DNA of 6,828 bases from Planctomycetota bacterium (lineage in GTDB: Bacteria; Planctomycetota; SZUA-567; H5-PLA8), in contig JANXLS010001204.1 of NCBI GenBank assembly GCA_025355035.1, positions 1-6,828 of the forward strand. The letters are read 5' to 3'. The notes below the pieces were generated by a model. It searched no databases. It had not been told where the DNA came from and worked only from the letters and a program-made list of their open reading frames with translations. Position 1 is the first letter of the stretch, and the number at the start of each line of letters is the position of its first letter. The translations under genes were made by a program, and so were the position numbers. Below, piece after piece: positions 1 to 6,395 of this stretch.

Positions 1-1188
1 GGAAGTTCGATGTATCTGGCGATCGCACATGAAGGCAACGATACGAATCCGATGCCGCCGAAACAGTCGCGCATTCCGGACGCGGAAGTGGATATCGTCC
101 GGAAGTGGATCGATCAGGGAATTGTTGAGGCGCAAGGAAAGGCGTCGAAGGGCGGGCCGAAACGGTCGCTGGAATTCAAGGTTGCTGTCAATGGCGCGGA
201 TCAAGGCCCGGCACCGATGCCGGAGAAACTTCCAGCCGTGAAGCTTCCGGAACTGAAGCGCTCGAATTCGATCACGGCTCTCGCGACGAGTCCGCGCGGG
301 CCGTTGGCGGCGGTTGCGGGACAGGAACGGATCACGCTGTTCAACACGGCGACGAAAGAGATTCTTGGGGTGCTGCCGTTCCCGGAAGGTGTGCCGTGTG
401 TGCTCCGTTTCAGCCGCAATGGATCGGTGTTGCTGGCTGCGGGCGGGCGCGGCGTGAAGCTAGGGAAGGCGGTGTTGTACGACGTCAAGAGCGGGCAGCG
501 GTTGGGCGATTTCGGCGATGAGACGGATGTTGTGCTGGCGGCGGATATCAGCGCGGATCAGAAATGGATTGCGATCGGTGGGCCAACGAAGATCGTCAAA
601 GTGTTCTCGACCAAAGACGCGAAGCTGGCGTACAAAATCACGAAGCACACGGATTGGATCACGGCGTTGGAGTTCAGCCCGGACGGATCGAAGCTGGCTA
701 CGGCGGATCGCAATGGCGGGCTACATCTGTGGGAGACGGAGACGGGCGGGATTACGTACAGTTTGTCCGAGCACAAGGATGGCGTGAATACGATGAGCTG
801 GCGCGGCGACGGCGAAGTGCTGGCGACGGGCGGAGAAGATGGACAACTGATATTCTGGGACACGAAAGAAGGCTGGCCCGTGACATCGTCGTCGCCGCAC
901 GTTCCGAAACCCAAGGGACAGACGTTCGGGAAACTGCCGGGCGGCGTGCAGTGCGTTCAGTTTTCGAACGACGGCAAAATGTTCAGCATCGGCCGCGACA
1001 ATTGCATTCGCATGTGGAGCGCCGATGGAAAGAAGATCGCGGAATCGGAAGCGATGACGGTGCTGCCAACGCGACTGGCGGTGACGAACGATGGAACGTC
1101 GGTCCTTGTCGGGGACTTGAAGGGTAACGTTTTTATTTGGGACGTTCCGAGCGCGAAGATGAAGGGCCAGTTGGTCTCGGCAAAGTAG
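1..1188 (+). CDS. Cytochrome c-like domain / WD40 beta-propeller protein, 5'-truncated
   Basis: The frame is open from base 1 (GGA) to the TAG at 1186-1188, so the gene enters from the left. The first in-frame ATG (base 10) lies inside a conserved domain and is not the start. The first ~43 codons (GSSMYLAIAHEG, then NPMPPKQ, then IVRKWIDQG) match the C-terminal half of the planctomycete-type cytochrome c domain (PF07635-like); the haem CxxCH would be upstream. After a ~45-residue linker come about seven WD40-type blades, at residues ~89-120, 128-163, 175-205, 217-246, 259-289, 314-341 and 355-383 of the visible protein. Typical ends are LHLWETE, LIFWDTK and VFIWDVP; seven blades would close one propeller. 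In planctomycetes such proteins are exported and often sit beside DUF1549/DUF1553 genes, so one may lie upstream. Role inferred: periplasmic redox or scaffold protein; substrate unknown. Confidence 0.88.
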   Translation, partial: GSSMYLAIAHEGNDTNPMPPKQSRIPDAEVDIVRKWIDQGIVEAQGKASKGGPKRSLEFKVAVNGADQGPAPMPEKLPAVKLPELKRSNSITALATSPRGPLAAVAGQERITLFNTATKEILGVLPFPEGVPCVLRFSRNGSVLLAAGGRGVKLGKAVLYDVKSGQRLGDFGDETDVVLAADISADQKWIAIGGPTKIVKVFSTKDAKLAYKITKHTDWITALEFSPDGSKLATADRNGGLHLWETETGGITYSLSEHKDGVNTMSWRGDGEVLATGGEDGQLIFWDTKEGWPVTSSSPHVPKPKGQTFGKLPGGVQCVQFSNDGKMFSIGRDNCIRMWSADGKKIAESEAMTVLPTRLAVTNDGTSVLVGDLKGNVFIWDVPSAKMKGQLVSAK

Positions 1189-1199
1189 GATTGATTAAA

Positions 1200-1303
1200 T
1201 CTCTCGCAAAGGGGCAAAGACGCAAAGAACAGCAAGGGCAAAGTCACCAAATGCTTTTCGTTTTCCTTTGTTGTTCTTTGCGCCTTTGCGTCTCTGCGAG
1301 AGA
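1200..1303. repeat. Long imperfect palindrome built from CGCAAAG-type octamers
   Basis: The left arm (1200-1235) and right arm (1268-1303) are inverted copies matching at 31 of 36 positions, with a ~32-nt loop. Each arm is an array with an 8-base period. On the left the units are TCGCAAAG, GGGCAAAG, ACGCAAAG, a degenerate AACAGCAA, then GGGCAAAG. On the right, read on the minus strand, they are TCGCAGAG, ACGCAAAG, GCGCAAAG and a degenerate unit. It fills the gap between the convergent cytochrome/WD40 and transporter genes, so it could form a hairpin ending both transcripts. However, neither side has a clear T-run, so a standard intrinsic terminator is not shown. A related one-armed array lies at 3822-3853. 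Periodic CAAAG arrays of this sort are common between genes in several environmental phyla; mechanism of spread unknown. Confidence 0.85.
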
Positions 1304-1324
1304 TTCATTCGATGCGAGAGAGGG

Positions 1325-2320
1325 TTACAGCACGGGTTCGGGTTTGGAATTATTGCCGCCCGGGAGTGTGACAAGCACGAATGCCGCTAAGATCAATCCG
1401 CCCCCGACGGCGGTGAGCAACGTCAGATTCTCTGTGCGGAAGAGCAGCGAAAAGATCAGTGAGAAGACGGCTTCGGTGGAGTAGACCACACTGGCCACGG
1501 CGGGCGAAACGAACTTCTGGAAGCGGTACATGAGCTGAATCGCGAAGACGGAACTGAAGAGTGTTAGAGTGAAAAGCAGCGCGACAAAACGGGTGTCGCG
1601 CACCAGCCCGCCGATGACTTCCGAGCGATAAAGCGCTGAACCGCAGAGCAGCGCGCTGATGAGCGTCCCGATGACCGACGACGAGCAGAACATGGCGACG
1701 GACATGCGCACGGGATTGCAGCGCGAGCCCATGTGGTCCAGCCCCAACACGAGTCCTGTGAAGAAGATCGCTCCGAGTGTTGTCAGCGCTTCGCCGAAAT
1801 AGGGGAACGGCGGGACGGGCAGAACCTGACAATTTTCGCATGCGCCGGGATTGGGTTGGGCAAGGATTATCAATCCGCACAGCGCGAGGGCTACCCCGAA
1901 CCATGTTCGTCCGGCGACGGCGCGTCGAAAAATGACCGCCTGAGCCAAGGGTGTGAAAACGACCGAGATGCTGGTGATGAAGCTCGACACCGACGGAAGA
2001 GTGTAGCGCAGTCCCGCGATTTGGCAGATCATTCCGGCGATGAAAAATACGCCGAGCCACCCCCCGCTGGTGACTTCGAGGCGCGAGTAGCCGCGTCGGG
2101 CTTCGCGCCAGCCGAGCGCGGTCAGGAGTGCGGCGAGGCCGAAACGCCAACCCAAAAACCCGGCGTTCAATCCAATCCCTTGAACGTGAACAGAGACGGA
2201 CGACAAGCCACCTTTTTCAAAGTAATGACCTTCGAGCGCTTTCATGGAGAGTTGCATGACGGGGAACGAGTAGCCCCATAACAGGCAACAGAGGACGAGC
2301 ATGAGTGTGGCATTTTTCAT
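1325..2320 (-). CDS. DMT superfamily (EamA-type) inner-membrane transporter
   Basis: A 331-residue protein with two EamA halves and ten predicted membrane helices, at residues ~5-23, 52-70, 87-104, 110-131, 139-155, 175-194, 204-226, 243-266, 271-294 and 300-319. Helix 1 has the family's early LLWG motif, and the helix 8-9 segment (LMYRFQKFVSPAVASVVYST) resembles the conserved late-EamA region. Family members export or import small metabolites such as amino acids, nucleotides or drugs; the substrate cannot be read from sequence. Length is at the upper end of the usual ~280-330, mainly because the helix 1-2 loop is ~28 residues (24-51). A CENC motif lies between helices 5 and 6. The ATG start has no clear Shine-Dalgarno and no in-frame ATG lies upstream before the sulfatase stop. 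Only 28 bp separate it from that stop, so translation probably follows sulfatase translation on one mRNA. Stop is TAA at 1327-1325. Confidence 0.9.
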   Translation of the reverse strand: MKNATLMLVLCCLLWGYSFPVMQLSMKALEGHYFEKGGLSSVSVHVQGIGLNAGFLGWRFGLAALLTALGWREARRGYSRLEVTSGGWLGVFFIAGMICQIAGLRYTLPSVSSFITSISVVFTPLAQAVIFRRAVAGRTWFGVALALCGLIILAQPNPGACENCQVLPVPPFPYFGEALTTLGAIFFTGLVLGLDHMGSRCNPVRMSVAMFCSSSVIGTLISALLCGSALYRSEVIGGLVRDTRFVALLFTLTLFSSVFAIQLMYRFQKFVSPAVASVVYSTEAVFSLIFSLLFRTENLTLLTAVGGGLILAAFVLVTLPGGNNSKPEPVL

Positions 2321-2348
2321 GGAGAATTTGCGGTACGTGACATGATGC

Positions 2349-3761
2349 TTAATTTTTGTACGGGACAGTCCCGCCTTTATTCACAGTGTAGCCCCATTTC
2401 TTGATGTAGGCGTCGCTGGGGAGAAATTCATCGTTGCGTTCTTTCAATTTTGCGAGGAGCGCGGCGTCCAATTCGGTCCGGAGCTTTTCGCTGGCAGGAT
2501 CGGCCACCAGGTTCTTCATCTGATACGGGTCGGCTTTGTTGTCGTAGAGCAACCACGGGCCTTTTAAATCTTTGACATAGGTGTAGCGATCGTTGCGAAT
2601 ACCGCGGTATTCCCGACCTCCGTTTGCATGTTGAAAGTCGGCAAAAGGAGCGATGCTTTGGATCACGGTCGCGCCGTCGCCGGGATTTTTTCCACCGGCG
2701 AGGTAAGTCGCGTAGTTGAGGCCTTCGACGGTTTTCGGGATCGTGACGTTACACAGGCCGAGGATCGTGGGGAGGATGTCCTCGGTGTTCATGGGCGCCG
2801 TCAATTCGGAACCTGTTTTTCCCAGCTTGGCAGGGAAGCGCCAAAGCATGGGGACACATGCGGATTCGTCCCACGGTCTTTGCTTTTTCTGAAGGCCTTG
2901 CGAGCCCAGCATATCGCCGTGATCGGCGGTGAAAATGACGATCGTGTTTTCGGCGAGACCGGAATCGTCGAGCGTTTGCAGGATTTGGCCCATGCAATCG
3001 TCGAGGGCGGTGCAATGGGCGTAATAGCCGGAGAGATCTTTGCGTGTGGCGGCCTGATGATTCGGCGGGACGTTGGGGCGCAGAATTAATTTTTCCGAGT
3101 CGTACATCGCCTTGTATTTATCGGGCGCGGTCATGTAGGGATCGTGCGGCGGGCCCCACGCGAGCAGCATCGCGAACGGCTTTTCGGACTTCGCTTGTTT
3201 TTTCAGATACGCGCATGCGTCGTCGGTTTGTGCGTTGGCGTCGTATCCGGTCCACTCGCAGCGATCTTCGCTGTCGCTGAAGTACAACGACTTGTTGTAA
3301 TTGTGAGTGCATTCGAGCACTTTCCAATATTCGAAACCCTGGCGGCGTTCTTTGGGAATGAAGGACGAGCGACCGCGGCCGTCGATGTGCCATTTGCCGA
3401 TGCATGCGGTGGTGTAGTTTGCTTCCTTCAAAATCTTCGCGAGCGAGACGGCATCCGGGTTGAGTTGGATATCGTTCAGGAAGATGCCGTGCGTCAGAGG
3501 GCGTTGGCCAGTGAGCAGCGTGGCGCGCGTTGGGGAGCAAACGGGGAGGCCGGAGACGGCGTTGACGAACCGAACACTCTGTTTTGCGAGCGCATCGAAG
3601 TGCGGCGTTTTGACGTTGGGATCACCGGCGTATCCGAAGGCTTGCGCGCGCCATTGGTCGGCGATGACGATCAGGACGTTCGGGCGGGCGTCGGCGGCGT
3701 GAGCGATTGTCAGGAAGAGAGCGAATGCGATGGCGATGGATTTGTGTTGGTTTGTGATCAT
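2349..3761 (-). CDS. Secreted type I (formylglycine) sulfatase
   Basis: 470 residues. The Cys-type signature CSPTR (75-79) followed by ATLLTGQ shows that C75 would be converted to formylglycine, the catalytic residue for sulfate ester hydrolysis. Other expected active-site elements are present: metal ligands D35-Q36 in VIADQW, K123 and H125 in GKWHIDG, H206 in GPPHD, D280-H281 in TADHGD, and K292/K293. The C-terminal LYDNKADP...NL segment (~405-418) is the usual end of the family. A Sec signal peptide (hydrophobic ~8-20) ends at AHA or ADA (after 22 or 25), placing the enzyme in the periplasm or outside. The start is the ATG at 3761: it has AGGAA six bases upstream and gives a clean signal peptide. 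An in-frame TTG at 3800 would add 13 residues. Substrate unknown; arylsulfates, choline sulfate or sulfated glycans are possible. The EamA transporter follows after 28 bp. Confidence 0.95.
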   Translation of the reverse strand: MITNQHKSIAIAFALFLTIAHAADARPNVLIVIADQWRAQAFGYAGDPNVKTPHFDALAKQSVRFVNAVSGLPVCSPTRATLLTGQRPLTHGIFLNDIQLNPDAVSLAKILKEANYTTACIGKWHIDGRGRSSFIPKERRQGFEYWKVLECTHNYNKSLYFSDSEDRCEWTGYDANAQTDDACAYLKKQAKSEKPFAMLLAWGPPHDPYMTAPDKYKAMYDSEKLILRPNVPPNHQAATRKDLSGYYAHCTALDDCMGQILQTLDDSGLAENTIVIFTADHGDMLGSQGLQKKQRPWDESACVPMLWRFPAKLGKTGSELTAPMNTEDILPTILGLCNVTIPKTVEGLNYATYLAGGKNPGDGATVIQSIAPFADFQHANGGREYRGIRNDRYTYVKDLKGPWLLYDNKADPYQMKNLVADPASEKLRTELDAALLAKLKERNDEFLPSDAYIKKWGYTVNKGGTVPYKN

Positions 3762-3767
3762 CTTGGA

Positions 3768-3773
3768 TTCCTG
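3768..3773 (-). promoter_or_regulatory. Ribosome binding site deciding the sulfatase start
   Basis: Read on the minus strand this is CAGGAA, six bases before the ATG at 3761. It favours that ATG over the in-frame TTG at 3800, which is only 13 codons upstream. Confidence 0.6.
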
Positions 3774-3799
3774 AATACAATCCGTCCTTATGTTTAACA

Positions 3800-3827
3800 A
3801 TCTTATTGAAAAGTGGTTTTAACACAA
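3800..3827 (-). promoter_or_regulatory. Possible sigma70-like promoter for sulfatase and transporter
   Basis: On the minus strand TTGTGT (3827-3822), a 16-base spacer and TAAGAT (3805-3800) resemble a -35/-10 pair about 40 bases before the sulfatase ATG. The -35 half overlaps the end of the octamer array. If real, sulfatase and transporter have their own promoter separate from the unknown gene upstream. Matches of this quality occur by chance, and planctomycete promoters are poorly defined. Confidence 0.25.
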
Positions 3828-3853
3828 AGACGCAAAGGCGCTAAGTCCCAAAG
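3822..3853. repeat. CGCAAAG-type octamer array (single arm)
   Basis: Four consecutive octamers, ACACAAAG, ACGCAAAG, GCGCTAAG and TCCCAAAG, share the 8-base period and consensus of the palindrome at 1200-1303. No good inverted partner is visible nearby, so this is a half-element. It lies in the 144-bp gap between the unknown membrane protein gene and the sulfatase, both read on the minus strand. Confidence 0.8.
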
Positions 3854-3905
3854 AAAAAGCGTTTCCTGTACTTGGGGGGTGAAGCGGTTTCGTATATTTT
3901 CGCGG

Positions 3906-4598
3906 CTACTGTTGGCGGCCGGACAGGGACTTTTTATCGTAGTATTTTTGGCGCCCTGCGATGGTGCTGCGGACGGCGGGGAGGAAGGTGTACCAGTCGG
4001 TGTCTTCGTAGCGGGCGAGGAACTGGCGCAGGATCGGGCTGTCGTCGTATTCCTGGCAGAGAAATTGCCACCAGCCTTTCCATTCGTCGTCTTCGTAGAG
4101 TTCGCGGTGGACGAAGATGTATTCCATGTAGTCGGATTGGTAACCGGCCGACGCCCAGACTTGAGTTTTCTTTTCGGCTTCTTCGGCAGCTCGTTTGATG
4201 GGGTCGGCTGATGTGCCGGCGACGAAATCGTCGAACTCTTTTTTGCTTGCCAATTGGCCTTCGCGCCAGCGTTTTTCTTGTTCTTCCGGCGTGATGGAAA
4301 CGACAGCTTGTTGAGCGGGTAATTTTGGAGCCGTAAAATAGTCCGCGGAAGGCGCGAAGAATTTGCGGAAGGCGGGGGTTTGAATCGCGAGTTTGTCGGT
4401 ATCAAGCGAGAGCGCGTAGACGGAGGCGACGGATTGCTGGCGCATGGCTCGGGCGGTATCGTTGCTTTGCTTCCAGAGGGCGGCGAGCGCGACGATGATG
4501 GCAAGGGCGACGAGCAGGAACGCACGGAACTGCCATTTGAGGATGCTGATGTGAACGGCGAGGTGTTGGTCGGGCGTGAGAGTAGCGGGGGTGTTCAT
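3906..4598 (-). CDS. Single-pass membrane-anchored protein of unknown function
   Basis: 230 residues, family not recognised. A hydrophilic N-terminus is followed by one strong membrane helix (24-42, FRAFLLVALAIIVALAALW), then a soluble domain of ~185 residues. This domain contains a charged, probably helical stretch (~103-145, rich in E, K and A) and an aromatic acidic C-terminal part (~150-206, with motifs such as DYMEYIFVHRELYEDDEW and ARYEDTDWYTFLP). Tryptophans number eight overall, six of them after residue 110. The helix is not a cleavable signal by appearance, so the protein is probably anchored with the large domain on one side; the charge pattern does not settle which. The start is the ATG at 4598, with GAGGA seven bases upstream. 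An in-frame ATG at 4637 has no ribosome binding site. It is the first of three minus-strand genes, 144 bp before the sulfatase; joint function is unproven. Confidence 0.75.
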   Translation of the reverse strand: MNTPATLTPDQHLAVHISILKWQFRAFLLVALAIIVALAALWKQSNDTARAMRQQSVASVYALSLDTDKLAIQTPAFRKFFAPSADYFTAPKLPAQQAVVSITPEEQEKRWREGQLASKKEFDDFVAGTSADPIKRAAEEAEKKTQVWASAGYQSDYMEYIFVHRELYEDDEWKGWWQFLCQEYDDSPILRQFLARYEDTDWYTFLPAVRSTIAGRQKYYDKKSLSGRQQ

Positions 4599-4605
4599 TG
4601 GGAGG

Positions 4606-4610
4606 TCCTC
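4606..4610 (-). promoter_or_regulatory. Ribosome binding site deciding the start of the unknown membrane protein
   Basis: GAGGA on the minus strand, seven bases before the ATG at 4598. The alternative in-frame ATG at 4637 has no purine-rich site, so the shorter form is preferred. Confidence 0.6.
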
Positions 4611-4705
4611 GAGATAGCGAGTGGTTCGGATTTGCATTGGCGTGACGGGATGTTATCGGCAATAAAGAGGAGCACGTTTGATAAAAAGTCGGGGACGGGA
4701 TTGAT

Positions 4706-4864
4706 TAGAGCGTTTTTCAAATGGATGGAGACAAAGATGCGCCGGGCAAGCGGGACGAGGAGGACGAGCGAAACGTATTTGGAGACTACGTTAAGCGAGT
4801 CTGACGAAGTACCGCGCAGCCCGCCGCAAGCAGATTTGTCTTCAGACATTTGAAAACCGCTCTA
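4706..4864. repeat. Palindromic MITE-like element with 18-bp terminal inverted repeats
   Basis: The ends (4706-4723 and 4847-4864) are inverted copies matching 17 of 18; the left one reads TAGAGCGTTTTTCAAATG. Just inside, GGAGACAAA on the left faces GAAGACAAA on the right (minus strand). The centre holds a six-base stem AACGTA/TACGTT (4772-4777, 4787-4792) around a nine-base loop, flanked by weaker pairing (11 of 15 over that section). The whole 159 bp is therefore a decayed palindrome, not just a pair of ends. No transposase is encoded. TA at both outer edges would fit the TA target of IS630/Tc1-mariner-type elements, but this is an inference because TA is self-complementary. It could also act as a long hairpin in RNA. 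Confidence 0.6.
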
Positions 4865-4936
4865 GCGCGTGCGTGCCTCCAATTCGTGTACCCAGCGACA
4901 AATCGCCATATTCTCACAGGATTTAATGGGTGAACG

Positions 4937-6241
4937 ATGTTTAACTTGATTCGACGAAAAGCCAAATTGGATGCTGCCTACATTCTAATCGTTGCCGCGC
5001 TTTGTTTGAGCTGCGGGTTGCGGGGTGCTGAGGATACGATTGAGGAACTCACTGCCAAGGCGACGGGCGGGGATGTTCGGGCGCAGGTGACGCTGGCAAC
5101 TCATTACCGCAAGGGAACGGGGGTCGCCAAGGATTATGCGCAGGCGTTGCGATGGGCGCACTTGGCTGCCGACAAGGGGGACGCCGCGGCGATGGAGATG
5201 GTCGCGTGTGCATACATGTATGGGCGCGGCGCGAAGTCCAATCCGGCGGTAGCGTTTGGGTACTTTAATGCCGCGGCGAATCATTCTGCTGAGGCGGCGT
5301 TCGGGCTCGGGCAATGTTATTTTGGCGCGCAAGGGACGGAGCTGAACATCCCCAAAGCGCTTGAGGCGTGGAAGAAGGGCGCGGAACTGGGCAGCGGTCG
5401 GGCTGCGGTGGAAGCGGCGATGGCGTATCTTTCCGGCGAAGGAGTTCCGGCCGATACGAAAGAAGCGCTGCGGCTCGCGACGCGTGCGGCGGAATTGAAT
5501 GACGTGTCGGGGCTTGTTGTGCTGGGTGAACTGCAATTCCAAGCGGGTGATATTGAAGCGGCGAAAGCGAATTGGACGAAGGCGTCGAAGATGAAACCGA
5601 CGGCTCTCACGGGGCAGCCGGTCCAGCCGTCCGAGAACATGTCTGCGCAAGAAGGCGCTGATTTGTTGAAATTGATCGACTATCGCAAACGCAAATCCGA
5701 ACCGGGCGTTTTCGGCTACGTCGAATCCCAGCACATTCATCAGGGCTACAATAATTGCGGGGCGACATCGACGACGATGCTGGCGCGATTTCAGGGAAAA
5801 ACGCTGGGCGCGTGGGATTTCAAAAAGCTCTGTCCCAGCGCTCTGGGCACAGGCACCGATTGGGGTGATCTGTTGAAGGCGTCTGAAAAGATCGGGTTGA
5901 AATGGAAGCTCGTGACGTTTCCGCCCGACGACGATGGCTTTGAAAAAGGGACGGCGTTTTTGAGATCGGAACTCGACGCGGGTCGGCCTGTGGTAATCGA
6001 TTTCAAATTCATCGGCCCGGAATTTCCGGGTGGCGAAGCCGGGCACACGCTGACCGTCATGGGATACATCGCGGCTGAAAAACTGTTTATTCTGCGCAAT
6101 CCAGCGATTGCGACGCCGGGATTGGAACTGATTTCCGCGGACGATTTCAAGAAATTCTGGCGCTCGGATCACTATGGCTCGCTGTCGCACAACATTCTGT
6201 CGCGACCGGCAATTGTGATTGATACGCCCGCGCACAATTAA
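4937..6241 (+). CDS. Secreted Sel1-repeat protein with C-terminal C39-like cysteine peptidase domain
   Basis: 434 residues in three parts. An N-terminal signal segment (RRKAK, hydrophobic ~13-28) suggests export. LCLSC ends in C26 but lacks the lipobox residue at -3, so a lipoprotein is not supported. Four Sel1-like repeats of exactly 36 residues follow (46-81, 82-117, 118-153, 154-189), with a shortened fifth (190-219). They form a helical solenoid of the kind that binds other proteins. The C-terminal domain (~255-425) looks like the peptidase C39-like family: Q269 and C274 in HQGYNNCGATS, H370 in GHTLTVMGY, and N388 in ILRNPA where Asp is commoner. Cys-His-Asn would be a papain-type triad, so activity is plausible but not shown. 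No ABC exporter is adjacent, which argues against a bacteriocin leader peptidase. The ATG at 4937 has only a weak, close GGTGA upstream. Confidence 0.85.
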   Translation: MFNLIRRKAKLDAAYILIVAALCLSCGLRGAEDTIEELTAKATGGDVRAQVTLATHYRKGTGVAKDYAQALRWAHLAADKGDAAAMEMVACAYMYGRGAKSNPAVAFGYFNAAANHSAEAAFGLGQCYFGAQGTELNIPKALEAWKKGAELGSGRAAVEAAMAYLSGEGVPADTKEALRLATRAAELNDVSGLVVLGELQFQAGDIEAAKANWTKASKMKPTALTGQPVQPSENMSAQEGADLLKLIDYRKRKSEPGVFGYVESQHIHQGYNNCGATSTTMLARFQGKTLGAWDFKKLCPSALGTGTDWGDLLKASEKIGLKWKLVTFPPDDDGFEKGTAFLRSELDAGRPVVIDFKFIGPEFPGGEAGHTLTVMGYIAAEKLFILRNPAIATPGLELISADDFKKFWRSDHYGSLSHNILSRPAIVIDTPAHN

Positions 6242-6323
6242 AGCGAAGGTCAGAAACCGATCAAACTTTCTCCAGAATTCTTAGCATTTCAATACCGCCG
6301 CGACATATACGAGAAGAGGGTCT

Positions 6324-6373
6324 AGTGCCGAGTGCCGAGGATCAGCGGCACTCGGCACTCGGCACTCAGCACT
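6324..6373. repeat. CGGCACT heptamer hairpin
   Basis: A perfect 14-base inverted repeat (6324-6337 with 6346-6359) has an eight-base loop. The right side continues as direct heptamers: CGGCACT three times (6346-6366), then CAGCACT (6367-6373). The left arm can thus pair in more than one register. TTTT follows from 6373. It lies 82 bp after the Sel1/C39 stop and just before the oxidoreductase ribosome binding site, so it may terminate the first or sit in the leader of the second. It may equally be a dispersed repeat. Confidence 0.8.
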
Positions 6374-6380
6374 TTTACTG

Positions 6381-6386
6381 AAGGAG
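6381..6386 (+). promoter_or_regulatory. Ribosome binding site of the oxidoreductase
   Basis: AAGGAG, a near-perfect Shine-Dalgarno, nine bases before the ATG at 6396. It fixes the start directly before the twin-arginine signal. Confidence 0.75.
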
Positions 6387-6395
6387 TTTGCGTGT

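Larger units (their letters stand above)
4599..4936. other. Divergent intergenic region, 338 bp
   Basis: This is the gap between the minus-strand membrane protein gene and the plus-strand Sel1/C39 gene, so both promoters should lie here. Nearly half of it is the palindromic element at 4706-4864. The ~107 bp left of the element would hold the promoter and leader of the membrane protein gene, and the ~72 bp right of it those of the Sel1/C39 gene. I could not pick convincing -35/-10 pairs in either. No RNA gene was recognised. Confidence 0.6.

Noticed and set aside
1200..1303. CRISPR array
   Set aside because: Units are only 8 bp with no spacers, and no cas genes are present.
1137..1484. A plus-strand frame through the octamer palindrome, with a translated LRLCVSA-like segment
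   Set aside because: It overlaps the ends of two real genes and its middle is translated repeat. Segments of this type occur as spurious proteins wherever such arrays are translated.
3144..3797. A 217-codon plus-strand frame opposite the sulfatase
   Set aside because: The minus strand has the full sulfatase active site and signal peptide; the plus frame has no recognisable domain or good start.
3803..4525. A 240-codon minus-strand frame overlapping the membrane protein gene in another frame
   Set aside because: Its composition is dominated by Ser, Pro, Asn and Lys, it has no domain, and its C-terminus (LRLCVKT) is translated octamer repeat. The frame ending at 3906 has a membrane helix and a good ribosome site.
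4595..4849. An 84-codon minus-strand reading frame across the divergent gap
   Set aside because: It begins inside the palindromic element, has no ribosome binding site, and runs over the start and ribosome site of the 230-residue membrane protein. Its hydrophobic look comes partly from repeat DNA. A conserved homologue outside this repeat would reopen it.
5003..5014. Lipoprotein attachment at C26 of the Sel1/C39 protein
   Set aside because: The -3 position is Cys instead of Leu, Val or Ile, so the lipobox is not met; simple Sec export is more likely.
4985..6235. A 416-codon minus-strand frame opposite the Sel1/C39 gene
   Set aside because: It is very rich in Arg, with no domain, and mirrors a gene with clear 36-residue repeats and a peptidase motif. 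This is the usual antisense shadow in high-GC coding DNA.
4937..6241. Bacteriocin or toxin export system suggested by the C39-like domain
   Set aside because: No ABC transporter domains, double-glycine leader peptides or immunity genes are seen nearby, and the domain is fused to Sel1 repeats.
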